This document shows positions 52,701-60,844 of a stretch of DNA of 64,000 nt, piece by piece. Location of the stretch: NCBI RefSeq assembly GCF_965208895.1, contig NZ_OZ242363.1, forward strand, positions 1,178,001 through 1,242,000, read 5' to 3'. Origin of the DNA: Poriferisodalis sp965208895 (lineage in GTDB: Bacteria > Actinomycetota > Acidimicrobiia > Acidimicrobiales > Poriferisodalaceae). The notes under the pieces were generated by a model, which made no database searches, had not been told where the DNA came from, and saw nothing but the letters and a program-made list of their open reading frames with translations. The first letter of the stretch is position 1. Each line of letters opens with the position of its first letter. A program made the translations under genes and the position numbers.

Positions 52701-53193
52701 CACAGGCGAGCACGCTGGCGGCGCCCCGGTGGACGAATCACTGGCGTGCCTCCATCTCGCTCGCCCGCCCGGCGGTTTCGAGACGCCGCGCACGCTGGCC
52801 GACGAAGACGTCAAAGGCGCGTTCGCGGCGTGGGAGATCGCTCAGGACGACATCGTCAGCAAGTGGAACGTGATGTCCGACAAAGCGAACCTCGAGCCGC
52901 GGATCGCGCCGCGACTGGCCCGGGCCGCCGAAGTCGTGCGCAGGCACCCGCCCCCGGGCATGACGCAGGACGAGATCGACCGAACCGTCGACACGATCAC
53001 GGCGCCCTACCCGGAACGGACCATCCGAACGCTCACCGCAGCACTGAAGAGCTCGACAAGCCCCGCCGAACAGGCAGTCGAGATCGTCGGGGTCATCGAC
53101 GTGCTGGGCCTGCGGCCATACGTCCCGCCCGAGCCGCTGCCAGAGATCACACCCGACGACGTCTACTGCGTCACCTGGCTTATGCTCGTTTGA
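49774..53193 (+). CDS. SNF2-family helicase with N-terminal phospholipase-D-like domain
   Basis: It has 1139 residues from a GTG overlapping the previous stop. Residues about 20-200 are PLD-like with one HKD-type motif (FLHGKAFLIGD, then GSSNFTYAGL). The SNF2 ATPase has HGVLVADEVGLGKTFLAGEL near residue 275, the DEAH box VVIDEAHNLRNPS and LTATPVNNSLWDLYHLLGYF. The C-terminal helicase half has ATDVLAEGVNLQQ and LVQRHGRIDRIGS. An acidic Asp-rich insert lies near 510-550. Paired with an adenine methyltransferase it suggests a restriction-like defence system with helicase-nuclease effector, reminiscent of DISARM/BREX parts but lacking their other genes. Confidence 0.85.
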   Translation: MVEKPELALNRDGQTVAEALNGFIEHAATGFVGGASVDIATAYFNVGGYSLLADALDATSGVRLLLGAEPQPPENRRRALRSEPAQPRRAARARMRSALDEQEQLLRFERDHLGFTLAADASARRLVAWLNTPGVEVRRLGDRFLHGKAFLIGDRSHGVVAGSSNFTYAGLATNLELNLGNYAPHVVSGVQTWFDELWDEADPYDLAALFEARFEPHSPQLVYLRMLWERYGAELQAEADAEGAPQIHLTSFQSDGLWRARRILNERHGVLVADEVGLGKTFLAGELIREAAAERRQKVLVITPATLRDGPWRAFRAEHNLAMELVSFEELMADQRLNPEHATGFKLEQRDINDYAMVVIDEAHNLRNPSTQRAQALRRLLAGSPPKQLVMLTATPVNNSLWDLYHLLGYFLHNDAAFADSGIASLRDHFANAVALNPDDLTPEHLFDVLDAVAVRRTRSFVKRFYPNDTVRIGGTETQIVFPTPRVRKVSYDLDAVLPGFFDRFAAALDADAGNGPAHDRTEDAEDLAGDEPADDRAHDTGDRDDAGALTLARYAPSRYRWDHDIDTYELQLAGLLRSGLLKRFESSPHAFAETCERMARSHDAFLSLLEQGHVGSGDVLADWIAADADDFDDKQSDAFMDHLVGVSDVAADFDAERLREDAAHDRDLLRSLAAEARTVTRAADPNLAALVDELAAVAAAAEAEGIGADDTRDRRKVLIFSYYADTVDWIVEHLEAVAHTDDRLAAYRGRIASVAGGSSASDKDSVLWGFAPRTTDAPIGHDSDLYDIVVATDVLAEGVNLQQACHIVNYDLPWNPMRLVQRHGRIDRIGSRHSQVYLRCVFPDSRLDDLLGLEERLHRKIAQAAASVGVGEILPDQGDHHDINFTETREEIERIRREDASMFERGGTSKGVLSGEEFRQELRHAMEDTNLAEQIATLPWGSGSGMETASSDGRTGYVFCARVGDHPAPVFRFVGTGEHAGGAPVDESLACLHLARPPGGFETPRTLADEDVKGAFAAWEIAQDDIVSKWNVMSDKANLEPRIAPRLARAAEVVRRHPPPGMTQDEIDRTVDTITAPYPERTIRTLTAALKSSTSPAEQAVEIVGVIDVLGLRPYVPPEPLPEITPDDVYCVTWLMLV

Positions 53194-53378
53194 ACTGCGA
53201 CCTGATGGCGACGCCGGTGCCGGCCCGCCGCCGTGCCGTCCACAGCCTCGCTGGACAGGCGGAAGACGATCTGTGTCGACGCGCTCGGTGGCAGGTGGCA
53301 CTACGACCAGCGCGGGCATGCGCATCCGTCGCATACACCAGCTGGCAACGGCAACATTGAGGCGATCCGCGCAGCGCC

Positions 53379-55649
53379 TCAGCTGCGCTGGAGGTAGTCG
53401 GGGTCGCGGCGGCCGGCAAACCATTCGACCTCGTCGGCGAGCGCCGGATGCGCATCGAGATCGCCGTCGGTTGCAATGAGCTCGGCGGCAGCGTCGCGAG
53501 CTGCCTGCACCCAATTCAGATCGCGGGCCAGCGACGCCAGCTTCAGATCGCTGCGCCCCGACTGCCGCTCGTCAAACAGCGTGCCTTCGCCCCGCAACTC
53601 CAGATCTCGCTCGGCCAGTTCGAAGCCGTCGTTTGTCGCAGCCAGCGCGCTCAGCCGCTCGACGGCGATGGGCGTCGGGTCTTCGTCGCTCACGAGGTAG
53701 CACGTCGAGCGATGGCTGCCGCGGCCCACCCGGCCTCGCAGCTGGTGCAGTTGGGCGATGCCGAACCGGTCGGCCGACAGCACCACCATCACCGTCGCAT
53801 TCGGCACGTCGATGCCGACTTCGATGACGGTCGTCGCGACCAGCGCGTCGAGTCGGCCAGATCGGAATCCGGCCATCGTGGCTTCTTTGTCGGCTGACGG
53901 AAGTCGCCCGTGCAACAGCCCGACCCGCAGGCCCGCCAGAGAGCCGGCCACGAGTTCCGCATGCATCTGCTCGGCCGAACGCGCATCGAGGCTCTCGCTC
54001 TCGGTGATGAGCGGGCACACCACGAAGGCCTGACGACCGGCTTCGATCTCGCTGCGCACCTCGGCCCACATGGATTCAGCAGCGAGCGGCCCCTGGACCC
54101 ATTGCGTGGTGATCGGCGTCCTGCCCGGCGGCAGCTCGTCGAGCACCGAGACATCGAGATCGCCGTACACGGTCATCGCAGCCGTTCGCGGAATCGGCGT
54201 CGCGGTCATCACCAGCAGGTGCGGAATGCGGCGGTCATCACGACCGCTCTCGCGCAGCCGCGCCCGTTGCGACACGCCGAAGCGGTGCTGTTCGTCCACG
54301 ACCACGACACTGAGCGAGTCGAACTTGACCGACTCCTCCAAGAGAGCATGCGTGCCGACCACGATGTCCGCGGTGCCTGTGCCGATCTCCACCAGCACCT
54401 CGCGGCGCCGCGTTGCCGAACTCGACCCGCTGAGCAGGCGCAGGCGCAGGGGCCGCTTGCCGCTGAGCCGTGAATCGTCGGGCACCTCGAACCCGTCAAG
54501 CAGGACGCGCAGCGCATAGAAGTGCTGTTCGGCCAGCACTTCGGTCGGCGCCATGAGCGCACCCTGATGGCCGTTGCGGACTGCCACGAGCAACGCATGC
54601 AGAGCCACGAGCGTCTTTCCCGAGCCGACATCGCCCTGCAACAGGCGGTGCATCGGGCGCTGTGTGCTCACGTCGGCGTCGATGTCGGCCATCGCGCGCT
54701 GCTGTGCCCCCGTCAGTGCATAGGGCAGGCGCCGGTGGAAGGCTTCGATGAGACCCCCTCCGACATCATGAGCGATGCCGAGCTCGTGGGCCTCACGCGC
54801 CAGGCGCTGGCTTCGCAGCATCAGCTGCACCCGCAAGAACTCGTCGAACACCAGCCGGTTGCGGGCCGCCCATCGATCCGACATCGACGGCGGCTCATGA
54901 ATCTCGGCCAAAGCCCGGCTGCGGCTGATGAGACCCAGCTGTGAGCGCAAGCGCCGGGGCAGCGGATCAGCGATGCCGCGGACCGAGCAGCGCCGCTGCG
55001 CCTCCGCGACCCAGTTCGCGACATCCCACGTGACGATGCCGGCCGTCTCGGACTGCGGGTAGATCGCCACGATCTTGCCGGTGCGGTCCGCGGTCGAATC
55101 GTCGCCCAGCACATCGACCACGGGATTGGTCATCTGCTTGCGGCCTCGGTAGTTCTCCACCTTTGCGAACAGCGCCACGGTGCGGCCCTGCGTGAGCTGG
55201 CGCTCACGCCATGCCTGATTGAAGAACACGGCACTCAGCACGCCGGTGTCATCGCCCACCTCAGCGCTCACCATTCGTCGGCCTCCGCGCAGCCGACGGG
55301 CCGACACCGACAGCACATCTGCCACCACAGTGATCTCCGATCCGATCTCCGCCTCGCTGATCGGCGCCTGGGCTGTGCGATCCACGTAACGGCGCGGGTA
55401 GTAGGTCAGCAAGTCGAACACGGACGCAACGCCCACCTCGGCCAAGGCCTTGCGGCGTTGCGAACCCACTCCGTTGAGGCGCCCGACGTCGATCGCGTCG
55501 AGCTGCCGCAACGTCAGCGGGCCCTTGGCCGCCGAGTCCGCGGCAGCCGGCTCGTCGGAGGCGCCACGGGCCTGCGCTGCGGCAGGATCCGATGCAGCCG
55601 CTCCTGGGGATCTGCGCGCAGCGGGCCGGCTGCTGCGAGGTGGGCTCAT
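53379..55649 (-). CDS. recG: ATP-dependent DNA helicase RecG
   Basis: Rescues stalled replication forks and migrates Holliday junctions. It has 756 residues from the ATG at 55649 (ATGA overlap with the DAK2 gene). The N-terminal wedge/OB domain (GVGSQRRKALAEVGVASVFD) is followed by RLLQGDVGSGKTLVALHALL, VVVDEQHRFGVSQRARL, LVMTATPIPRTAAMTVYGDL, TVIEVGIDVPNATVMVV and the HQLRGRVGRG motif. The tail carries the GDLDAHPAL segment that is duplicated at 43.4 kb. Confidence 0.95.
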   Translation of the reverse strand: MSPPRSSRPAARRSPGAAASDPAAAQARGASDEPAAADSAAKGPLTLRQLDAIDVGRLNGVGSQRRKALAEVGVASVFDLLTYYPRRYVDRTAQAPISEAEIGSEITVVADVLSVSARRLRGGRRMVSAEVGDDTGVLSAVFFNQAWRERQLTQGRTVALFAKVENYRGRKQMTNPVVDVLGDDSTADRTGKIVAIYPQSETAGIVTWDVANWVAEAQRRCSVRGIADPLPRRLRSQLGLISRSRALAEIHEPPSMSDRWAARNRLVFDEFLRVQLMLRSQRLAREAHELGIAHDVGGGLIEAFHRRLPYALTGAQQRAMADIDADVSTQRPMHRLLQGDVGSGKTLVALHALLVAVRNGHQGALMAPTEVLAEQHFYALRVLLDGFEVPDDSRLSGKRPLRLRLLSGSSSATRRREVLVEIGTGTADIVVGTHALLEESVKFDSLSVVVVDEQHRFGVSQRARLRESGRDDRRIPHLLVMTATPIPRTAAMTVYGDLDVSVLDELPPGRTPITTQWVQGPLAAESMWAEVRSEIEAGRQAFVVCPLITESESLDARSAEQMHAELVAGSLAGLRVGLLHGRLPSADKEATMAGFRSGRLDALVATTVIEVGIDVPNATVMVVLSADRFGIAQLHQLRGRVGRGSHRSTCYLVSDEDPTPIAVERLSALAATNDGFELAERDLELRGEGTLFDERQSGRSDLKLASLARDLNWVQAARDAAAELIATDGDLDAHPALADEVEWFAGRRDPDYLQRS

Positions 55650-57541
55650 TCGATGCCGAAGAGGTATGGGTAGTGGTCCTGGCCGCCGAAGTGGCGCTCC
55701 ACTTCGACACCAGGCCAGTGCTGGGACAGCCACGAGGCGATGTCGTCGGTCTGGGCAGGCTCGGTGCCCGCTCCCTCGATCAGCGTGAGGATCTCATGGG
55801 TGGGCTGCAGCATGTGCGCCAGCAGCCCGATTGCGGCTGCGCCGGCTGTCTCGCCGGTCGCCGCGATTCCCGAGTCGTCGAGGCCTATCCATTGGCCGGC
55901 CGTGACGTGGCCGATCGGAGACTTCACGTCGCGCACGGCTTGGGTCACCTCGCCCGCGGCGACGGCGGTTGCTGCATCAAGCATCGATGCAGCGTTGTCA
56001 GCAACGTTGGCACCGGGGTCATAGCCGATGAGGGCAGCAAGCCCCGCCGGCACCGAGGTCGTGGCCACGACCTCCACATGCTTGGCGGTGTGCTCGTCGA
56101 TCTGGCGTGCGACCGGGACGATGTTGGAGTTGTTCGGCAGCACGACGACATGCCCCGAAGGCGCCGCTTCGACTGCCGCGAGGAGCTCAGCCGTCGAGGG
56201 GTTCATCGTCTGGCCCCCAGTCACGATCTCGGTGGCGCCCAGCGCTGCGAAGAGTTCGTCGAGCCCAGCCGCCGGCGACACCGCCACGACAGCGCAGTCG
56301 ACCTGCGTTCGGTCCGTCGTCGAAGTGCGGTGAGCGCTGTTCGCGACCTGCGTGCCATCACCCGCATGCGCACCGTGCGCACCATCGCCCGCACGCGCCC
56401 CATGCGCACCGTGGCCTCCGAGACCTGCAACCTGTTCGTGCAGGTCCGTGATCTGGATGCGATGCGGCCGTCCTGCATCGATGCCCGCTTCGATGACGGG
56501 GCCGATGTCGTCGGTGTGGATGTGGCAGTTCCACAGCCCGTCGCCGCCCACCATCACGATCGAGTCGCCAAGGGAATCCCAGGCGACCTTGAAGTGATCG
56601 ATGTTCTCGTCGGGTGCGGCGAGCAGGAACATCACCTCATAGCGGGTGCCGGAGGGGTCGCCGATCTCGTGTCCACTCTCACTGGGGTCAAGATGGCGAT
56701 GCAGCTCCTCGCGCTGGGACGCCACTGCGTCGGTGCCACTGGCTCGCAAGCTCGCGCCCGCATTCCCGTGAGCGATCACCGCTGCCACCTCAGCGGGCAG
56801 CTCCACCTCGTCGGGCAGCGGGCGCCCGTCGGTGACGCTCAGCAACGCGTCGAGCAGCAGCAGGTACCCCGCGGCGCCGGCATCCACCACCCCGGCGTCG
56901 GCCAGCACCGGCAGCTGTTGTGGTGTGGCCTCCAGCGCCGCCTGACCGGCTCGCTTGGCGTTCTCCAGCACGGTTGCCATCCCGTGGCCGTCGTCGGTGT
57001 CCCCGCTCTCGAGAGCCTCCAGCGTGCGCTGCGCGGCGTGAGCCGAAGCACGCGCCACACTCAGAATCGTCCCCTCGACGGGTCTCATGACGGCACTGTC
57101 AGCAGCCTCACTCGCAGCGACCAAGCCCTTGGCCAACATTGCTGCGTCAATCGGCGGCTCACCGTCGGATTGGTCGTCGGACGGGGTCAGGGTGGAGGCG
57201 AGCCCTCGCAGCAACTGACTCACGATGACGCCGCTGTTTCCGCGCGCGCCCATGAGTGCGCCGTGAGAAATGGCGCTGCAGATCTCCGCCCTGCCTGTGC
57301 CCGTACGCAGCAATTCCTCAGTGACCGCCGCGAGCGTCATGGCCATGTTGGTGCCGGTGTCGCCGTCGGGCACCGGGTAGACGTTGAGCCGGTCGATCGT
57401 GACGCGGTGCTGCTGCAGCGCCGTGCAGTACGCCCGCATCGCCTCGGCCAGTGCGTCAGAATCCAGAGCGTTCCCCGGTCCGGTGGCCGATCGGAGATCG
57501 CTGTCGCTGCCAGAGGACGCATGGGCCGACAAGCCGTTCAT
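55646..57541 (-). CDS. DAK2-domain kinase-like protein (FakA/YloV family)
   Basis: It has 631 residues from the ATG at 57541. The DAK2 phosphatase/kinase domain has YPVPDGDTGTNMAMTLAAVT and GALMGARGNSGVIVSQLLRG, where the Asp ligands bind ATP-Mg. The C-terminal half (VMFLLAAPDENIDHFKVAWD, DSIVMVGGDGLWNCHIHTDD, HVVVLPNNSNIVPVARQ) matches FakA, the fatty-acid kinase that pairs with DegV-type FakB proteins in other bacteria. It includes an unusual run of Gly-Asp/His/Ala around residue 390. Coupled to recG. Confidence 0.88.
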   Translation of the reverse strand: MNGLSAHASSGSDSDLRSATGPGNALDSDALAEAMRAYCTALQQHRVTIDRLNVYPVPDGDTGTNMAMTLAAVTEELLRTGTGRAEICSAISHGALMGARGNSGVIVSQLLRGLASTLTPSDDQSDGEPPIDAAMLAKGLVAASEAADSAVMRPVEGTILSVARASAHAAQRTLEALESGDTDDGHGMATVLENAKRAGQAALEATPQQLPVLADAGVVDAGAAGYLLLLDALLSVTDGRPLPDEVELPAEVAAVIAHGNAGASLRASGTDAVASQREELHRHLDPSESGHEIGDPSGTRYEVMFLLAAPDENIDHFKVAWDSLGDSIVMVGGDGLWNCHIHTDDIGPVIEAGIDAGRPHRIQITDLHEQVAGLGGHGAHGARAGDGAHGAHAGDGTQVANSAHRTSTTDRTQVDCAVVAVSPAAGLDELFAALGATEIVTGGQTMNPSTAELLAAVEAAPSGHVVVLPNNSNIVPVARQIDEHTAKHVEVVATTSVPAGLAALIGYDPGANVADNAASMLDAATAVAAGEVTQAVRDVKSPIGHVTAGQWIGLDDSGIAATGETAGAAAIGLLAHMLQPTHEILTLIEGAGTEPAQTDDIASWLSQHWPGVEVERHFGGQDHYPYLFGIE

Positions 57542-57557
57542 CGTCTCACCTCTTGCT

Positions 57558-57620
57558 TCCCGCTCTTGTTCGCTGTCGCTCACGGGCCGCTCGGGCCACG
57601 GCTTCGCCTCTCGGCCCCGA
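57558..57620. repeat. Dispersed ~65-bp element, copy upstream of the DAK2 gene
   Basis: Close to consensus (TCCCGCTCTTGTTCGCT, CGCTCACGGGCCGCTCGGGC, CACGGCTTCGCCTCTCGGCC). It lies in the 175-bp divergent gap between the DAK2 gene start and the cold-shock-like gene, and an in-frame upstream ATG of the DAK2 frame (57583) falls inside it. Confidence 0.75.
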
Positions 57621-57716
57621 AGCTACAACGCGCCCGCGGTAGCCGGTTGGTAGCGTTCCCTCGATTGCGCAGGCCGTTCTGGCGGCCTCGCAGAATCCCA
57701 GCCACTGGAGGCGCAT

Positions 57717-57962
57717 GTGCAAGGCGTCATCAAGTCGTACGACCCGGCATCGGGAGTCGGAATCGTCGCCGATGACGTCACGCGCGCCGAGCACGAACTG
57801 GCCCCGAACGCCCTGGAGGGATCCATCTTCCGGATGGTGCGTCAAGGCCAGCGAGTGATCTACGACTTGGACGAACGGGGGCTCGCCACACGGCTGCGTC
57901 TGGGCTCGGAGGTGGATCTGGGGACACCTGATTGGATCACCGCCCGGGGGGAGACAGCGTGA
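57717..57962 (+). CDS. Small cold-shock-like (OB-fold) protein
   Basis: It has 81 residues from a GTG at 57717. MQGVIKSYDPASGVGIVADD resembles the first strands of cold-shock domains (GTVKWFDPxKGFGFI), followed by FRMVRQGQRVIYDLDERGLA. The aromatic RNP residues are mostly absent, so nucleic-acid binding is uncertain. It is a single gene 88 bp upstream of pckG and divergent from the DAK2 gene. Confidence 0.7.
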   Translation: MQGVIKSYDPASGVGIVADDVTRAEHELAPNALEGSIFRMVRQGQRVIYDLDERGLATRLRLGSEVDLGTPDWITARGETA

Positions 57963-58050
57963 TCTGAGGCCGGGGCGGACGCACCGGCCGAAGAGCGAGT
58001 TACCAGTCTCACATTGCGCGAAAGCGCAAGACTCGGACCCGGAGGACATC

Positions 58051-59838
58051 TTGCCTGCGACTACCAACCGCCAGCTGATCGATTGGGTCGATCATTGGGC
58101 CGGCGTGCTGCGGCCCGATGCAGTCCACTGGTGCGACGGCTCTGAGGCGGAGTACGAGCAGTTCTGCGGCCAGATGGTGAACACCGGCACGCTCATCCCG
58201 CTTGACCCCGATACCCGTCCCAACAGCTACCTCGCACGCTCCGATCCGGGCGATGTCGCTCGCGTCGAGGATCGCACGTTCATCTGCACCACCGACGAGC
58301 TCGACGCCGGCCCCAACAACAACTGGCGGGCCCCCGACGACATGCGCGACGAACTGCTGAAGCTGTTCGACGGCTCGATGCGCGGGCGGACGATGTACGT
58401 AGTGCCGTTCTCCATGGGCCCGCTCGGCTCGCACATCGCTCACATCGGGGTCCAGCTCACCGACTCGCCCTACGTGGCGGCCTCCATGAGGATCATGACC
58501 CGCATGGGCCAGGCCGCGCTCGACGTGCTCGGCGACGGTCCGTTTGTGCCATGCGTTCACTCGCTCGGCGCGCCACTGGAATCGGGCCAGGCCGATGTGC
58601 CGTGGCCGTGTGACGCCGACCGCAAATACATCGTCCACTTCCCCGAGACTCGTGAGATCTGGTCGTACGGATCCGGTTACGGCGGCAACGCGCTGCTCGG
58701 CAAGAAGTGCTTCGCCCTGCGGATCGCATCGACCATGGCTCGGGACCAAGGCTGGCTCGCCGAGCACATGCTCATCGTGGGCGTGACGCCCCCTGAAGGC
58801 GAGACGGTCTATGTGGCCGCTGCGTTCCCCTCCGCCTGCGGCAAGACGAACATGGCCATGATGATCCCCACGCTTCCGGGCTGGAAGATCGAGACCATCG
58901 GCGATGACATTGCCTGGATGAAATTCGGCGATGACGGGCGGCTGCACGCCATCAACCCCGAGGCCGGCATCTTCGGCGTCGCACCGGGCACAGGCGACGC
59001 CACCAACCCGAGTGCGTTGGCGACGGTCTGGGGCAATTGCGTGTTCACCAATGTGGCCCAGACCCCCGAGGGCGATGTCTGGTGGGAAGGACTGACCCCA
59101 GAACCGCCGGAAGGTCTCATCGATTGGCGCGGCGATCATTGGACGCCCGACGCCGGTACCCCCGCAGCGCACCCCAACGCTCGCTTCACGGCCCCCGCGC
59201 AGCAATGCCCGACCATCGCGCCCGAGTGGGAGGATCCTGCGGGCGTGCCGATCTCGGCAATCCTGTTCGGCGGCCGGCGAGCGACCACGGTTCCGCTCGT
59301 GGCCGAAGCGTTCGACTGGGAGCACGGCGTGTTCCTGGGATCCCAGATGTCGTCAGAGAAGACCGCAGCTGCGGCGGGGACTATCGGTGAAGTGCGACGG
59401 GATCCCTTCGCCATGCTGCCGTTCTGCGGATACAACTTCGGCGACTACTTCGGTCACTGGCTGGACATCGGCGCACGGCCGGGAACCCAGCTGCCGAAGC
59501 TCTACTACGTGAACTGGTTCCGCAAGGACGCCGATGGCAAGTTCATCTGGCCGGGTTTCGGCGACAACTCGCGCGTGCTCAAGTGGGTGCTGGAACGCGT
59601 TGCCGGCCACGGTGAGGCCGTGCCGACCGCGATCGGCCTGGTACCCCCGCCCGAGGCGCTCGACACCCGCGGCCTCGACCTGACCCCCACGGAGCTCGAG
59701 ACATTGCTCGGGGTCGACGAGGACGATTGGCGAGCCGAGATCGACATGATCGAAGCGCACTACCGGAACCTGGGCGAACGCCTGCCGCCCCAGATGCGCC
59801 ACCAGCTCGACCTCCTCGAGGCGCGACTCGGCCTCTGA
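58051..59838 (+). CDS. pckG: Phosphoenolpyruvate carboxykinase (GTP)
   Basis: Interconverts oxaloacetate and PEP with GTP, for gluconeogenesis or anaplerosis. It has 595 residues from a TTG at 58051, preceded by GGAGG with 5-6 nt spacing, which decides the start. The substrate site is in YGSGYGGNALLGKKCFALRI, the P-loop in AAFPSACGKTNMAMMIPT near residue 268, the kinase-2/metal region in ETIGDDIAWMKFG, and the guanine-binding PFCGYNFGDYFGHWL further on. Length and motifs are complete. Confidence 0.97.
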   Translation: MPATTNRQLIDWVDHWAGVLRPDAVHWCDGSEAEYEQFCGQMVNTGTLIPLDPDTRPNSYLARSDPGDVARVEDRTFICTTDELDAGPNNNWRAPDDMRDELLKLFDGSMRGRTMYVVPFSMGPLGSHIAHIGVQLTDSPYVAASMRIMTRMGQAALDVLGDGPFVPCVHSLGAPLESGQADVPWPCDADRKYIVHFPETREIWSYGSGYGGNALLGKKCFALRIASTMARDQGWLAEHMLIVGVTPPEGETVYVAAAFPSACGKTNMAMMIPTLPGWKIETIGDDIAWMKFGDDGRLHAINPEAGIFGVAPGTGDATNPSALATVWGNCVFTNVAQTPEGDVWWEGLTPEPPEGLIDWRGDHWTPDAGTPAAHPNARFTAPAQQCPTIAPEWEDPAGVPISAILFGGRRATTVPLVAEAFDWEHGVFLGSQMSSEKTAAAAGTIGEVRRDPFAMLPFCGYNFGDYFGHWLDIGARPGTQLPKLYYVNWFRKDADGKFIWPGFGDNSRVLKWVLERVAGHGEAVPTAIGLVPPPEALDTRGLDLTPTELETLLGVDEDDWRAEIDMIEAHYRNLGERLPPQMRHQLDLLEARLGL

Positions 59839-59916
59839 AGGGCTGCGCAGCGCGCCCGCTGTCGGCGCGGCAAGAACCCTGTACCCCACCGCTCATGCGT
59901 TCGGCCCGAGAGACGG

Positions 59917-60288
59917 TCAGCCGCCGAGGAACATGGCCCGGATGGCAAGTCCCATGATGAACAGCGCGCCGAGGCCGAACAGTTCGTAGCGCCGGTGCGC
60001 CAGTTGCTGGCGGTACGCGTAGACGAAGAAGACCGCGACCGCGCAGCACGCTCCGTAGAACACGTGGAAAGCAGGGGCATCGACGGCGGCGACTCGCATG
60101 AGGATGACGCCCGCCGTGAGCTGAACGAACACGAGGACCCACGCAGCTCCCAGAAGCCACCACAGGCTGCGATGTCGAAGCGCCCCCCAGCGGATCGCCC
60201 CGAGCGCCCACAGTCCCGCGACCCCGTTCGACAGCACCAGCACCCAGCCCACAACAGTGTGCAACGCCGCCCAGACGTCGGTGCTCAC
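59917..60288 (-). CDS. Small polytopic membrane protein
   Basis: It has 123 residues from a GTG at 60288, in preference to an ATG at 60405 that would overlap the upstream gene. Four hydrophobic segments are visible (HTVVGWVLVLSNGVAGLWAL, WWLLGAAWVLVFVQLTAGVI, VFYGACCAVAVFFVYAY, LFGLGALFIMGLAIRAM). Two membrane-facing His residues (ALHTVV and FHVFYG) hint at a haem- or cytochrome-like fold, but the family is not recognised. Function unknown. Confidence 0.65.
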   Translation of the reverse strand: MSTDVWAALHTVVGWVLVLSNGVAGLWALGAIRWGALRHRSLWWLLGAAWVLVFVQLTAGVILMRVAAVDAPAFHVFYGACCAVAVFFVYAYRQQLAHRRYELFGLGALFIMGLAIRAMFLGG

Positions 60289-60346
60289 TGCGGAAGCGGC
60301 AGTGCCCGGGGAGCGCTGCGCCGCTGCGGCACAATCGGCTGAGTGC

Positions 60347-60844
60347 TCACCGGGAGGACGCGGGACCAGCAGCGTCGTTCGGCTGCTGCGGTGGCAACGA
60401 GGCATGCGGCTCTGTCTGCTGCGGCGGCGTGGGTGGCAGCGACATGTGCTGCGTGAAGAGGTGGATGAACATCAGCAGGTTCTGTGCGTCGCCGTGGCCA
60501 TTGGCGAGATTGAGCTCGCCGGGGCGCCGCGCCTCGACGTCGCTGAGCTTGATGACGTCGAGCGCCCGCAGCAGACCGACCGGTGCGCCGGCGGACACCA
60601 ACTCACTGATGTCGCGTACCAGGTGACGGCCGCGCAGCCCTTGGGCTCGAATGAGGTTGCGCAGCAGCAGCCGCGCCAAGGCGCAGGCACTGGCCGGCGA
60701 GATCTCGGCAACTGCCGCTGCCTCGGTGTACAGCGGCACCAGCTTGCGGTCGAGGCCCAGCGGCGCGCTGGTCGGCTCCCGATGCCCGGGCTCGCCGGCG
60801 CCCGCCTCGCCGGGTGCGCCGTCGGGGGTCTCAGGCAACGGCAC
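60347..60844 (-). CDS. DUF4145-like protein
   Basis: It has 165 residues from a GTG at 60844, overlapping the end of the AMACR-type gene by 14 bp. The middle (PLYTEAAAVAEISPASACAL, LLLRNLIRAQGLRGRHLVRD, LLRALDVIKLSD followed by HGDAQNLLMFIHLF) follows the helical pattern of DUF4145, a domain often attached to nucleases and restriction proteins. The tail is Pro/Gln-rich. Stand-alone function unknown. Confidence 0.6.
   Translation of the reverse strand: MPLPETPDGAPGEAGAGEPGHREPTSAPLGLDRKLVPLYTEAAAVAEISPASACALARLLLRNLIRAQGLRGRHLVRDISELVSAGAPVGLLRALDVIKLSDVEARRPGELNLANGHGDAQNLLMFIHLFTQHMSLPPTPPQQTEPHASLPPQQPNDAAGPASSR

Noticed and set aside
49774..53193. Full DISARM or BREX locus
   Set aside because: Only a methyltransferase and a PLD-SNF2 helicase are present; the other defining genes are missing on both sides.
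53194..53378. Possible gene between the helicase and recG
   Set aside because: The 185-bp convergent gap has only Arg-rich shadow frames and no clear hairpin; nothing supported.
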